A DNA stretch of 49,079 bases. It comes from UBA9662 sp002729415 (GTDB lineage: Bacteria; Poribacteria; WGA-4E; UBA9662). The notes beneath the pieces are model-generated. The model was given only the letters and a program-made list of their open reading frames with translations, made no database searches and was not told where the DNA came from. The position numbers and the translations under genes were made by a program. The stretch spans positions 1-49,079 of the forward strand of contig PBXZ01000004.1 in the NCBI GenBank assembly GCA_002729415.1, given 5' to 3'. Below are positions 8,793 through 17,413 of this stretch, one piece after another (the stretch's first letter is position 1; each line of letters opens with the position of its first letter).

Positions 8793-9815
8793 ATGCAAAC
8801 AATNACACTTGATAGTCCNGGGANTTTTTCAATATCGCAAACCGAAATTCCGNNNCGATCTTCTGGNTNNGCACTGGTAAGAATCTATCGNGTTGGNATT
8901 TGCGGAACTGATCTCCATGCATTTCGTGGCCGGCAGCCTTTCCTGAGCTATCCAAGGATTTTGGGGCACGAACTTGGTGTTCAAATCATGGAAATTGATG
9001 AGAATGATCAGGATCTTCATGTCGGCGATATATGTGCAATTGAGCCATATTTAAATTGTGGTAAATGCATTTCTTGCCGACGGGAAAAAACCAATTGTTG
9101 TACAACATTACAAACATTAGGTGTGCACACTGATGGAGGGATGCGCGAGTTTATCACGATACCAGTTAATAAACTGCATAAATCGGATTTGTTGAGTCTA
9201 GATCAACTTGCGCTGGTTGAGACGCTTGGTATTGGCGCTCACGCTGTGGATCGGGCCGATTTCGATCAGGGAGAGTTTGTTCTGGTCATTGGTGCTGGCC
9301 CTATAGGACTGACCGTTACTCAATTTTCTAAGATTGCAGGTGGTCGTATCATTGTAATGGACATTNACGAGAATCGTCTTGATTTCTGTCGACGGGTTTT
9401 TGGCGTTGAATTCACTGTCAACCCACAGGAGNATCCAGTTGANCAACTCAAGGCAATCACTTCAAANGATATGCCGACTGTNGTCTTNGATGCAACTGGC
9501 AGCGTGAAGTCGATGGAGAACGCATTTAATTATGTGGCATCAGGAGGAAAGCTTGTATTTGTTGGATTAGTACAGGNTAATATCACTTTGNANGATCCAG
9601 AATTTCACCGAAAAGAGATNTCTCTNTTTAGNACACGTAANTCAACAGGAAGTGACTTCAAACGAATTATNACNCTGGNGGAACAGAACAAAATTGACAC
9701 NAATCCATGGATCACACACCGCGCAACCTCCGATGAATTAATTGAGGCTTTCCCAACATGGCTTANCCCAGATTCTNGGACAATTAAAGCTATGATGTCA
9801 TTTGAGAANTGGTAG
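8793..9815 (+). CDS. Zinc-dependent medium-chain alcohol/polyol dehydrogenase
   Basis: 340 aa. It contains the catalytic-zinc segment CGTDLHAFRG, GHELG, the four-cysteine structural zinc lobe CGKCISCRREKTNC, and a Rossmann NAD site VLVIGAGPIGLT. This is the sorbitol/threonine/idonate dehydrogenase branch of the MDR superfamily. It most likely oxidises a sugar acid or polyol in the same pathway as UxaE and the aldo/keto reductase; a fructuronate or galactonate type substrate is possible but unproven. It follows the aldo/keto reductase by three bases. Its 3' end overlaps the convergent VWA gene by 26 bases. N positions cluster after residue 190, so the C-terminal part is less certain in detail. 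Confidence 0.88.
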   Translation: MQTXTLDSXGXFSISQTEIPXRSSXXALVRIYXVXICGTDLHAFRGRQPFLSYPRILGHELGVQIMEIDENDQDLHVGDICAIEPYLNCGKCISCRREKTNCCTTLQTLGVHTDGGMREFITIPVNKLHKSDLLSLDQLALVETLGIGAHAVDRADFDQGEFVLVIGAGPIGLTVTQFSKIAGGRIIVMDIXENRLDFCRRVFGVEFTVNPQEXPVXQLKAITSXDMPTXVXDATGSVKSMENAFNYVASGGKLVFVGLVQXNITLXDPEFHRKEXSXFXTRXSTGSDFKRIXXLXEQNKIDXNPWITHRATSDELIEAFPTWLXPDSXTIKAMMSFEXW

Positions 9816-12468
9816 TAGANTGNCGTTTGACGTGTAGCAATTTCTGTATGCTAGAATTTGTTTCNAACTCTTGGNTTNTTAGTATGGAAGTNCGCATTAA
9901 CNNTTGATCTATTGGAGGTTCTCTCGTCAAGNTTGACCAATAATTTTTGAAACGGAACTGCCGTATAACCATNTCNGAGACAAAAACNATGNTGCAGATT
10001 ATCAAGAANATNGGAGCAAGGTCTTNAGATTTTTTGNTTGATTTACNANGACGANCAGCGATNTCTTCCATCGACGGTTTAAAAANTCCATTCGTTTGAT
10101 AAGCAATTTTTTGTAGTAGCNGCTGATTTGTTGCNAAATTTGCTAGTTCCGATGGATATGGCACAACGAGGCGAGTTGTTTGCTGATCCTNAGATGTCTT
10201 GGCAGTAACCAAATAAGTCCCAAGATCATCAATCNTAATTCGACCTTCATAGTGNGTTGGTGTTGTACGTATCATCTCAACTGACTGTCCATTATAGCTA
10301 GGGGATGATACGCGGACAAAAAGTTCAGNACTATCACCGACTGCCAGAAGNCTTTTTGCTTCAACAACAATTTTTATATATTCNCCATTAATNGATGTNT
10401 GTATNTCAAAATCNTTGTTTGTGCTAGATTGTGGTAGGACTGAACTNACAACTTGGATCCAGAACTTACCGAAATTTTCCCACAAAACCCAATCTCGTCC
10501 CCAGCTTTTTAAATCAGAAGTAAAAGCAANTGATCGGCCTAAGCCGTAGTTCCATACTGCCAAAATTGGATGATCTTTGTGGGATTTAATTAAAATTTGC
10601 CCGGTTTCCNTTTCTGATGTAGCTATATAACCATAAAGATTAGGNAATTGNCTGATACCTTCTAAAATCTGAGTTGTCTGATTGAAACGTGGCACAAACA
10701 TTTCTTGAACNGTATACTTCTGGGTTTGATGNACCTCCTCGGCCAGTATTCGAGGGAGNTGAGTCATATCTNCNACGTGCACATAGCGTCCTTTTCCGTT
10801 ACGCGCAATCNTTNGTAGTAGGTCNTGTGCAGCATCACCTATAGCGAGNGTAGTAATAGTAATATCGTTTTTNGCAATCTGGNTTGNCAATAATTCAAAA
10901 TCACCGTCTGATTTCCCATCTGAAAGAATGACAATGTGTTTTTGTTTNGTTTCAGTTTTTTTAACCAATTCGTATGCTTTCTGAAGTGCGGGAAACANCT
11001 GTGTCCCATTTCTAGGNCGTAGTGTTTCTACCGCCTGTAAAACCTGTTNATGATCAGTTGTTGGTGATATTTCAAGGCCNATNGAAGTGGANAAACTAAC
11101 NGCNCCAACTAAGTCCGATTCGNCTAGCGCGTTAATAGCTAATCGAATGCCTTCGATAGCCAATCCAATTTTCTGGTNNCCTTCCACATAATTTGCCATG
11201 CTNCCAGAGGTGTCAATCACCATAAGGATTGAGAGTGGATCTTTTTGCTTTTTGGGTGTCATTTTAAGTGGTAACATACGCTCAAGCGGGGTATNTTGAT
11301 ATGCNCCTCTACCGAANGATTGATTGCCTCCAATCACAACNAGCCCGTGACCAAAGTCCCGAACATAAGTTTCGATCTGATTCATTTGTAATAGGGACAA
11401 TTCNTCTGCTGATACATCTANCAGNATNATTCCTTGGTTCTTCTGTAACTGAGTGAAATCGATTGGAAAGCTAGATGGTTTAACCACGTCAACTACAAAA
11501 TTNCCGCCTCCAAGAATGGTTNTTATTGTTTNTGAAACAAATGGATCAGAGGTAACACAAAGCAATCTAGACCTATCCNAAATCTGTGTTAAAGCATAGC
11601 CAGTATTATTTTCACTNACNTCGTCGTCTGCAATCACNTCTATCTGAAATTCGTNATTGCCTGTATCAAAGACTTGTTGGTCAAANACNATGGTCTGTTG
11701 TCCTGATTTTAANAACATTTCTTTGTGNGTAATGACAGGAAATCCATTTCGATAAAGATTGATACTTACCATTTGATCCATAGTATTNTCTATCATGGCC
11801 CGAACCTTNAAAATTCTCCCTTTTCGTATTTNNGGTGGAATTTGAAGTTCCTGTACGATAATTTCATTTTNCCTCTNNGCTAATATTGGTATGGTAANCA
11901 CCATNATNNCGCTNGCTTGGGCTANTTCCAGCATANTGTCAATTCGACCGGTATTTTGGAGACCATCACTGAANAGAACAACTCTCTTCTGGGNGGCTTC
12001 CGGCAATACAGAAATTGCNAACTGNACTGCACTAGCNANATCAGTGCCATTTTGAACGATTGCATTTTCCCAAATGGATTTTGGTGATACATNTGGNTTG
12101 TTTTGAACAGNAACTAAAGGTACTGAAACTGATGGCTGNTTNGCGAATGAAATCACACANTACTGATCCNTTGGTTCCAGTGATTTAATAATAGTNTTGA
12201 CTTGATCGATTGCAAAGCGTTGTTGAGTTTTTGGTATACTNTTCGAGATGTCAATCAAAAACGCAAATGTTAGCTGATTAGANTGAGCTTTCCGGTGNAC
12301 TCCAGCAAGGGCNAGTGNTAGACAAACTAAGCTAGCAAGACGGAGGAGTAGAAGAAAATTTCTGTTCTTTAATTGAGATTGATTTTTCCCCCACCATTGA
12401 GTAAACAGAAAAGCAAGGATAGAAAGGAGGAGAAGTGTAAGGAAAATCGGTGCTGCCAAGCTAAGCAT
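9790..12468 (-). CDS. Large membrane protein with two VWA domains and a GATase-like domain
   Basis: 892 aa. Two N-terminal membrane helices (about 3-24 and 38-56) are followed by a VWA domain (MIDAS DISxS at 73-77), an Ig-like stretch, a class-I-glutamine-amidotransferase-like fold around 330-400 (VVIGGNQxFGR), a second VWA domain (VIDTSxSM near 416), a long beta-rich region and a C-terminal membrane helix (about 815-840). Similar proteins occur in Planctomycetes and related groups and are of unknown function; BatA-like membrane VWA proteins are the nearest named relatives. The VWA MIDAS sites suggest divalent-metal-dependent protein binding on the periplasmic side. It lies 17 bases downstream of a small membrane protein and is probably in the nadB transcript. 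Dense N positions limit detail. Confidence 0.82.
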   Translation of the reverse strand: MLSLAAPIFLTLLLLSILAFLFTQWWGKNQSQLKNRNFLLLLRLASLVCLXXALAGXHRKAXSNQLTFAFLIDISXSIPKTQQRFAIDQVXTIIKSLEPXDQXCVISFXXQPSVSVPLVXVQNXPXVSPKSIWENAIVQNGTDXASAXQXAISVLPEAXQKRVVXFSDGLQNTGRIDXMLEXAQXSXXMVXTIPILXXRXNEIIVQELQIPXXIRKGRIXKVRAMIXNTMDQMVSINLYRNGFPVIXHKEMXLKSGQQTXXFDQQVFDTGNXEFQIXVIADDXXSENNTGYALTQIXDRSRLLCVTSDPFVSXTIXTILGGXNFVVDVVKPSSFPIDFTQLQKNQGXXLXDVSAXELSLLQMNQIETYVRDFGHGXVVIGGNQXFGRXAYQXTPLERMLPLKMTPKKQKDPLSILMVIDTSXSMANYVEXXQKIGLAIEGIRLAINALXESDLVXXVSXSTXXGLEISPTTDHXQVLQAVETLXPRNGTQXFPALQKAYELVKKTEXKQKHIVILSDGKSDGDFELLXXQIXKNDITITXLAIGDAAXDLLXXIARNGKGRYVHXXDMTXLPRILAEEXHQTQKYXVQEMFVPRFNQTTQILEGIXQXPNLYGYIATSEXETGQILIKSHKDHPILAVWNYGLGRSXAFTSDLKSWGRDWVLWENFGKFWIQVXSSVLPQSSTNXDFXIXTXINXEYIKIVVEAKXLLAVGDSXELFVRVSSPSYNGQSVEMIRTTPXHYEGRIXIDDLGTYLVTAKTSXDQQTTRLVVPYPSELANXATNQXLLQKIAYQTNGXFKPSMEXIAXRXXKSXKKSXDLAXXFLIICXXVFVXXMVIRQFRFKNYWSXLTREPPIDQXLMXTSILXXQEXETNSSIQKLLHVKXXSTTXSQMTS

Positions 12469-12485
12469 AGAATATCAAAGTAGAT

Positions 12486-12758
12486 TCATCTGTTGCGCCC
12501 ACTTGACGATTCAGCGTCGACAATGATCGGTTCTGCTTCTTCTGGAATTTCGATTCGATCCGGCAGCTCGTCATCTTCAGTTTCACTTCCGATTTCTTGT
12601 TTGTTGTTTTTTTCTGTAGGTTCAATTTCAAGAACCACTGAGATGAGAAGAACAATGGTTAAGACTCCAGCTACCGTAACACCAAGCACGAATTTCATGT
12701 TTTGGCTGACTACCACGAAAACAGCTGCTAAAATTGTGAGAAGAATAATTGATCTCAA
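12486..12758 (-). CDS. Small membrane protein with acidic tail
   Basis: 90 aa, family not recognised. Two closely spaced hydrophobic helices (about 3-18 and 22-44) are followed by a strongly acidic, Glu-rich soluble tail. It sits between nadB (42 bases upstream) and the double-VWA gene (17 bases downstream), all on the minus strand, which supports it as a real member of that transcript. Reading frames on the other strand and in another frame here are similar in length, but they lack this membrane-then-acidic design and fit no operon. It may be a helper of the large VWA membrane protein; that is inference from position. Confidence 0.6.
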   Translation of the reverse strand: MRSIILLTILAAVFVVVSQNMKFVLGVTVAGVLTIVLLISVVLEIEPTEKNNKQEIGSETEDDELPDRIEIPEEAEPIIVDAESSSGRNR

Positions 12759-12800
12759 TCTGATTTCCTAATATGTTTTCATAGTTCGAATTCCAGTGAT

Positions 12801-14393
12801 TTAGTTATCTTTGTATTGTAGATCGATATGTCTTTTCCATGTTACATCATCTTCCTTCGGGAAATCGTGCCGATAGTGTGCCCCACGACTTTCAGTGCGT
12901 TGAAGTGCGGCCTGGATAATTAGCCTCGCTACATCAATCATGTTTTGAAGCTCAAAGGCTTCAATGTCATCTGATAAAGCAGTGGCATCCATTTTATCAA
13001 GCATTTTCATGACATGTTTTAGGTTGTTCGCATGACGTGTGATTCCAGCAAATTCCCACATTGATTTGCGAACTAATTGCTGGGCAGATTTAACATCGAA
13101 ATCGACGTTGAACCCAGATTTTTTTTTGTTTTTGATAGGTTTTTTTGGCATTCGGCAATTACCAACTTGGTTAAGATACAAGGCTGCTGAGTTCCCAGCC
13201 CGTGTACCGAAAACCAAGCATTCAAGCAATGAATTACTCGCCAAGCGGTTAGCCCCATGAACTCCCGTACATGCCGCCTCACCGCAAGCAAATAGTCCTT
13301 TGATATTTGTTTCAGCCTCCGTATTTGTCTGTATCCCACCCATCATAAAGTGAGCAGCCGAACGTACGGGAATAGGGCTCGATGAGATATCTACCCCATA
13401 GTGCATGCATGTTTGGTGGATTGTCGGGAAACGTTTTTGAATGTATTCTGTTGACAGATGTGTAGCGTCTAAATAAACACAGGGTGAGTTTGTGAGTTGC
13501 ATTTCATTTAAAATTGCTCGACTGACGATGTCACGTGGCGCTAATTCTTTCATATCGTGGTATTTTCCCATGAACATATCCCCACATGAATTTAAAAGGA
13601 TTCCACCTTCTCCTCGAACTGCTTCAGAAATCAAAAAATGAGGAGCGTCTTCTATGAATAGGGTCGTTGGATGGAACTGTACAAACTCCATATCCATCAT
13701 TTTACATCCAGCACGCCACGCAATTGCAAATCCATCCCCAGTAGCAATCGGAGGATTTGAAGTACATTCAAAAATCTGGCCTAGTCCCCCTGAGGCAATC
13801 ACCGTCGCTCCAGCATAAATCCAGTGCAATTCATTATTAACTATAGCAAGTACACCAAAACAAACTCCATCCTCTACCACAAGGTCAATGACGAAACAGT
13901 ACTCAATGCACTGGATACACTTTTGTCTCTGTAAATGATTAGTTAAAACCTTTGTGGTTTCCTTACCTGTCGCATCACCACGATGAACAACTCGATGACG
14001 CTGATGAGCTGCTTCAATTGTGAAACCAAGGTTGTTATTCTCATCCCCATCAAATTCTGCTCCCCACCTAATTAGTTCGGAAACACGATCGATTCCCTCT
14101 TCTACCATGATTTTGACAGCTTTTTCATTGCAAAGACCATTACCAGCTTTTAGCGTGTCTTCAACATGGCAATCGACTGTGTCGTTTTGGCTCATAGCAA
14201 CAGCAATACCGCCCTGTGCATAGCGTGAATTGCTTTCTTTTAGTTGTCCTTTAGTGACTAAGAGCACATCACCATGCTGAGAAGCTTCAATGGCAGCGCG
14301 CATGCCAGCACTCCCACTACCAATTATCAGGAATTCGGTTTGAAGTATGGGGAGGTTTTTCAGATTGAATTCAACNATGTATCTACGACTCAT
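12801..14393 (-). CDS. nadB: L-aspartate oxidase
   Basis: 530 aa. It oxidises L-aspartate to iminoaspartate, the first step of de novo NAD synthesis, in the cytoplasm with FAD. The FAD dinucleotide site GSGSAG is at 25-30, and SRYAQGGIAVA and HRVVHRGDATG are the conserved flavin/substrate segments; ESRGAHYRHDFP near the C-terminus is typical of the succinate-dehydrogenase/aspartate-oxidase family. Length is normal. It is transcribed from a clear extended-10 promoter about 60 bases upstream and appears to lead the small membrane protein and the VWA gene. nadC is about 29 kb away; nadA is not in the window. Only one N position occurs, in the sixth codon. Confidence 0.96.
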   Translation of the reverse strand: MSRRYXVEFNLKNLPILQTEFLIIGSGSAGMRAAIEASQHGDVLLVTKGQLKESNSRYAQGGIAVAMSQNDTVDCHVEDTLKAGNGLCNEKAVKIMVEEGIDRVSELIRWGAEFDGDENNNLGFTIEAAHQRHRVVHRGDATGKETTKVLTNHLQRQKCIQCIEYCFVIDLVVEDGVCFGVLAIVNNELHWIYAGATVIASGGLGQIFECTSNPPIATGDGFAIAWRAGCKMMDMEFVQFHPTTLFIEDAPHFLISEAVRGEGGILLNSCGDMFMGKYHDMKELAPRDIVSRAILNEMQLTNSPCVYLDATHLSTEYIQKRFPTIHQTCMHYGVDISSSPIPVRSAAHFMMGGIQTNTEAETNIKGLFACGEAACTGVHGANRLASNSLLECLVFGTRAGNSAALYLNQVGNCRMPKKPIKNKKKSGFNVDFDVKSAQQLVRKSMWEFAGITRHANNLKHVMKMLDKMDATALSDDIEAFELQNMIDVARLIIQAALQRTESRGAHYRHDFPKEDDVTWKRHIDLQYKDN

Positions 14394-14459
14394 GATTATT
14401 AGATTTTTGCTTGAAACATATANTAATGGATGTTATCACTAAATTTACGAGGGAATTTT

Positions 14460-14488
14460 ATTCTAGCATATCGACTGTAGAATAGCAA
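14460..14488 (-). promoter_or_regulatory. Promoter of nadB
   Basis: Minus strand: TTGCTA (14483-14488), 17 bases, TAGAAT (14460-14465), with extended-10 TGC. The 11-base string TATGCTAGAAT also occurs in the promoter at 23466-23494. The leader would be about 60 bases. Confidence 0.65.
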
Positions 14489-14552
14489 AACAAACGGATA
14501 AATCGCAGCATCCAACAGATAATTAACCTTCAATTTCAATTCAGAAAATGTC

Positions 14553-14581
14553 TTGACAGGAATGATGATTTTCTGTACACT
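14553..14581 (+). promoter_or_regulatory. Promoter of the HEAT-repeat lipoprotein
   Basis: TTGACA (14553-14558), 17 bases, TACACT (14576-14581). The -35 is perfect. Transcription would start near 14588, about 57 bases before the ATG; AGGAG lies at 14627-14631. It is divergent from the nadB promoter. Confidence 0.65.
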
Positions 14582-14644
14582 AGGGAATTTGCGTAGCAAG
14601 TACCCCTGACACTGATACAAAATTATAGGAGAATAGAACTTTTT

Positions 14645-15844
14645 ATGACAAAGTACCTTTTGGCCGCGTGTGTGTTAATACCTCTGGTATTAAATGCTGG
14701 CTGTATGGATCAACTGGGGCCAACCCCATATGAACTTGGCCGCGACAAGTTACTTGGTTCGGCCTTAACAATTCAGGCGATCGGACACCTGAGGCAATCT
14801 GAGGAAAAACGGGAGCGNAAANTCGAACCGANGGGGCTNCTTCTTATTGCCTACTATAATGCACTTACGACCGGCGATGCNGGTACAGTTNAAGGNNAAT
14901 CTGCAGAATNTAGAANNGANANGGAAANACGCTTAAATGAGCTTAATAACGAAGAAATAGCNTTTCTTATCGATATTCTTGGCCANCGNNACGGANTNTT
15001 ACAGAAAGATCTGTTCCAAATATTCATTGACAAAGTGGCACAAAGTCCCGAGAAAATTGAGATCCTGATCGGTGCGTATGGTAATNAGCGTTATGATAAA
15101 GCTNATCCTGAGTTGAATTATATACTAAAAGAAATTGGTTTATCACAACCAATCGTCGANGCACTTGNGAANNCTGAGTTTAGTGAAGNTATTAAGTNGA
15201 ACTTTGTGAGGATTGTTGGAGAGATCAATGATCCTANNATAATTCCAAAGCTTGAAATGCAAAAACAAAAAAGNAGCNNANCTGTTGCNGCATCGATCGT
15301 ATCAGTGCTTTATCAACTAGGGAAAAANGNGTANAAATCCGACATTTTGGTTAATCTAACCAGTAGTGATCCAACTATTCGTATCTCTGCTGCGAGCACC
15401 TTCTCCATGTTTGANGAACCTGCTACCAAAGAAATGCTGGCATCTTTGAAGGATCCAACTGGACAGGTTCGAATNCACGCTGTTGAAGCTCTNACCAAAT
15501 TNCCGACTAAAGATGCTGTTGGTATGCTNCTCGACATCTTATACAACGACGTGGATGANAGCGCAAAACAGTNAACAATAAATGCGCTAGTGNCACATGC
15601 AGAAAATGGTTTAGCCAAAGGNTTAGCCAAAATTTTGGTTAATCAATTGTANAAAACNGAAGTTCCAAANGACAGACTACGGATTATAGCTATTCTTAGA
15701 GCGGAACGACTGAGNCGGCAGATTAAAGCAAATCCTTATGACAATCTTGAGTTTCAGCTATCCGAATTTTTTCAGGAGAAAGAAGATAACGACATGGTGA
15801 AGGNTCAGCTAAGTAAACTTTTAAATGATCTGGATGCATCTTAA
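14645..15844 (+). CDS. HEAT-repeat putative lipoprotein
   Basis: 399 aa. The N-terminus has a positively charged start, a hydrophobic core and NAGC with Cys20, a lipoprotein-like cleavage site, although Asn at -3 is atypical. From about residue 100 onward the sequence is made of paired helices of the HEAT/PBS type (for example ISAASTFSMF and VRxHAVEA repeats), a scaffold for protein binding. It probably acts at the periplasmic face of a membrane. It converges on a membrane-anchored VWA gene whose stop is 11 bases away. Three codons contain N such that they could be stops (TAN near 15332, TNA near 15573, TAN near 15651). If any is, the gene is broken; I treat it as intact. Confidence 0.72.
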   Translation: MTKYLLAACVLIPLVLNAGCMDQLGPTPYELGRDKLLGSALTIQAIGHLRQSEEKREXKXEPXGXLLIAYYNALTTGDXGTVXXXSAEXRXXXEXRLNELNNEEIXFLIDILGXXXGXLQKDLFQIFIDKVAQSPEKIEILIGAYGNXRYDKAXPELNYILKEIGLSQPIVXALXXXEFSEXIKXNFVRIVGEINDPXIIPKLEMQKQKXSXXVXASIVSVLYQLGKXXXKSDILVNLTSSDPTIRISAASTFSMFXEPATKEMLASLKDPTGQVRXHAVEAXTKXPTKDAVGMXLDILYNDVDXSAKQXTINALVXHAENGLAKXLAKILVNQLXKXEVPXDRLRIIAILRAERLXRQIKANPYDNLEFQLSEFFQEKEDNDMVKXQLSKLLNDLDAS

Positions 15845-15855
15845 ATCTGTACTCT

Positions 15856-16836
15856 TCAATTGTCAACNAGCCAAAATTCCCCATTGCTTTGATTNGAGAG
15901 CATTTTAAGTAAGATAGCTCCNGGAAAATCNGGTGACATACCAGTTGCAATTGTAAATATCTTTGTCCTAGNGGGNACGTATTTCTGCATTTCCTCGGGT
16001 TGTGGGATTCCGGCGGAGGTGAGGATNCCATCACTGAAGAGTACCACAATTGTTGGGTTGTTTGGTTTTATGNAATTGAGNGCAGATAGCATATCCTGGT
16101 CAGAAGCCCGGGANCTNTGTTCTGGTTTAANACCGTNTAAATACTCTTTTACTCGTTTGATATGATCAATNGTTGGGGTGATCATATCAGGATGATAGAA
16201 GTTGATGTCACCACTAAAAGTTACAAGATTAAATTTGTCATGATTCTCAAGGAAATCGAGAGAATCTTGGATTATTGCAATGATTTTCCTNAGTTTTAAT
16301 GGNCTGAGATTTCGCATGCTTGATGAAAGATCAAAGGAATAGAAGATCTGTTGTGTGCCCGGTTGGCGCTCGATGAATTTCACNAATTTGCTCTTCTCAC
16401 GTTCTCTNTCCTTTTGATTTNCTCCTGTTGATCTTCCTATCATCTTCCCNAAATGCGCAGNTTTTTTCGGGATTGAAATTCCTNCNCCCAAATTTTCAGN
16501 TTCTGTGTTCAAGTTAATAGNTCCATCAAGACTGAATTCNGTTGGTTTNGAAGCAGAGATAACACCACGANTAGTAGGNGGAGCNTTACTGGTCAGAATT
16601 TTTAACTTGGGCTGATTCGTATTCACTTTGGAAATATTTCGTTTCTGCAATTCTATTCGCTTTCGTGGTATCACCCGCTTGNTTTTTTNCGGTTCAGCCA
16701 CCAAAATTTCAGAATAGATTGTGTCTTGCTGATTANTAATTGTCTGTTGCAAAATGTAGAGTGCTAAAATAACAATTAATACCATGTGTAGCAAGGAAGA
16801 GATTCCAAAGGCTCCAAATGATCTCTTTAAGTCCAT
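15856..16836 (-). CDS. Membrane-anchored VWA-domain protein with TonB-like N-terminus
   Basis: 326 aa. A short cytoplasmic start and one membrane helix (about 11-31) are followed by a basic, proline-containing stalk (about 45-150) like the N-terminus of TonB/TolA-type proteins, then a C-terminal VWA domain with the MIDAS motif DLSSSM (about 168-173). The VWA domain would face the periplasm and bind a partner in a metal-dependent way. The neighbouring HEAT-repeat lipoprotein, encoded convergently, is a possible partner by position only. It has its own promoter about 140 bases upstream and a GAGGCG ribosome site. Function unknown. The stalk is rich in N positions, so repeats there cannot be judged. 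Confidence 0.78.
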   Translation of the reverse strand: MDLKRSFGAFGISSLLHMVLIVILALYILQQTIXNQQDTIYSEILVAEPXKXKRVIPRKRIELQKRNISKVNTNQPKLKILTSXAXPTXRGVISAXKPXEFSLDGXINLNTEXENLXXGISIPKKXAHXGKMIGRSTGXNQKXREREKSKXVKFIERQPGTQQIFYSFDLSSSMRNLXPLKXRKIIAIIQDSLDFLENHDKFNLVTFSGDINFYHPDMITPXIDHIKRVKEYLXGXKPEXXSRASDQDMLSXLNXIKPNNPTIVVLFSDXILTSAGIPQPEEMQKYXPXRTKIFTIATGMSXDFXGAILLKMLXNQSNGEFWXVDN

Positions 16837-17413
16837 CTACAGTCGCCTCACATTTACATGTCTTTTGCATCTTGACAATATGCTAGCACTGACCAAATAA
16901 TGGGAAGCACTGTTAGCTCCAACTAATTTCGAGTGTTTTGAATAATGACAAAATTCAAAATGGAACTATTAATTGTTATAGAATACAATAGCAATTGACT
17001 GATGTCAAACAGGCGATTTTCAAGTATTGTCCAGAACTGAAGCCGAGATAAAGAAGCAAAAATGGGTTGTCTGGCCTCGAATCTATTCTAGAAAAATTGC
17101 TTTATCAGAGTAGTCCCAGATTGACATAGATATAATCCCTTACTTAATTCCCCGAGCAAAGTGGTCTAGTTGCTTATCATTAGAAGGGCAAAGCTCTTTT
17201 TGCAGGCAATGTTTTGCGAAAAATTACTTCCTTGGTGTTTGATGTCAAATCGTCTTTATACTGGATCTGATGGCTGTTTTTTTCGACGCTGCCCAAAGAT
17301 AATTGAGATTTAGAAATAATGCACAGACATTTCTAGATGACAATATGACAAAAATCGAGTATATTTTATATGTTATCGTTAAGCTAATTTAATTTGAGAT
17401 TGCGGAGAAGAAT
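16837..17413. other. Intergenic region between divergent VWA and thrC genes
   Basis: 577 bases, AT-rich, no N positions, no reading frame of note. It holds the VWA promoter (16980-17008, minus). For thrC I see only weak options: TTGGTG-19-TATACT around 17233-17262 and ATGACA-16-TATATG at 17345-17372. I looked for a T-box or another long leader structure before thrC and saw no recognisable core. The gap is long for this compact window and may hold a small RNA that cannot be seen by eye. Confidence 0.4.
16980..17008 (-). promoter_or_regulatory. Promoter of the membrane-anchored VWA gene
   Basis: Minus strand: TTGACA (17003-17008), 17 bases, TATTCT (16980-16985). The -35 is perfect with ideal spacing. 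The leader would be about 135 bases, long compared with the other promoters in the window. Confidence 0.6.

Noticed and set aside
12461..12771. Reading frames in other frames over the small membrane protein
   Set aside because: They lack a membrane or domain pattern and do not fit the minus-strand operon; the 12486-12758 frame does.
14399..14620. A 73-residue frame on the minus strand upstream of nadB
   Set aside because: It covers the nadB promoter, has no ribosome site and no recognisable domain.
17070..17095. A TCGAATC string resembling a tRNA T-loop
   Set aside because: The flanking bases do not pair as a T-stem and no acceptor or anticodon arm can be drawn.
17121..17136. TTGACA followed by TATAAT in the gap before thrC
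   Set aside because: Only four bases separate them, so they cannot form one promoter; each lacks a partner at 16-18 bases.
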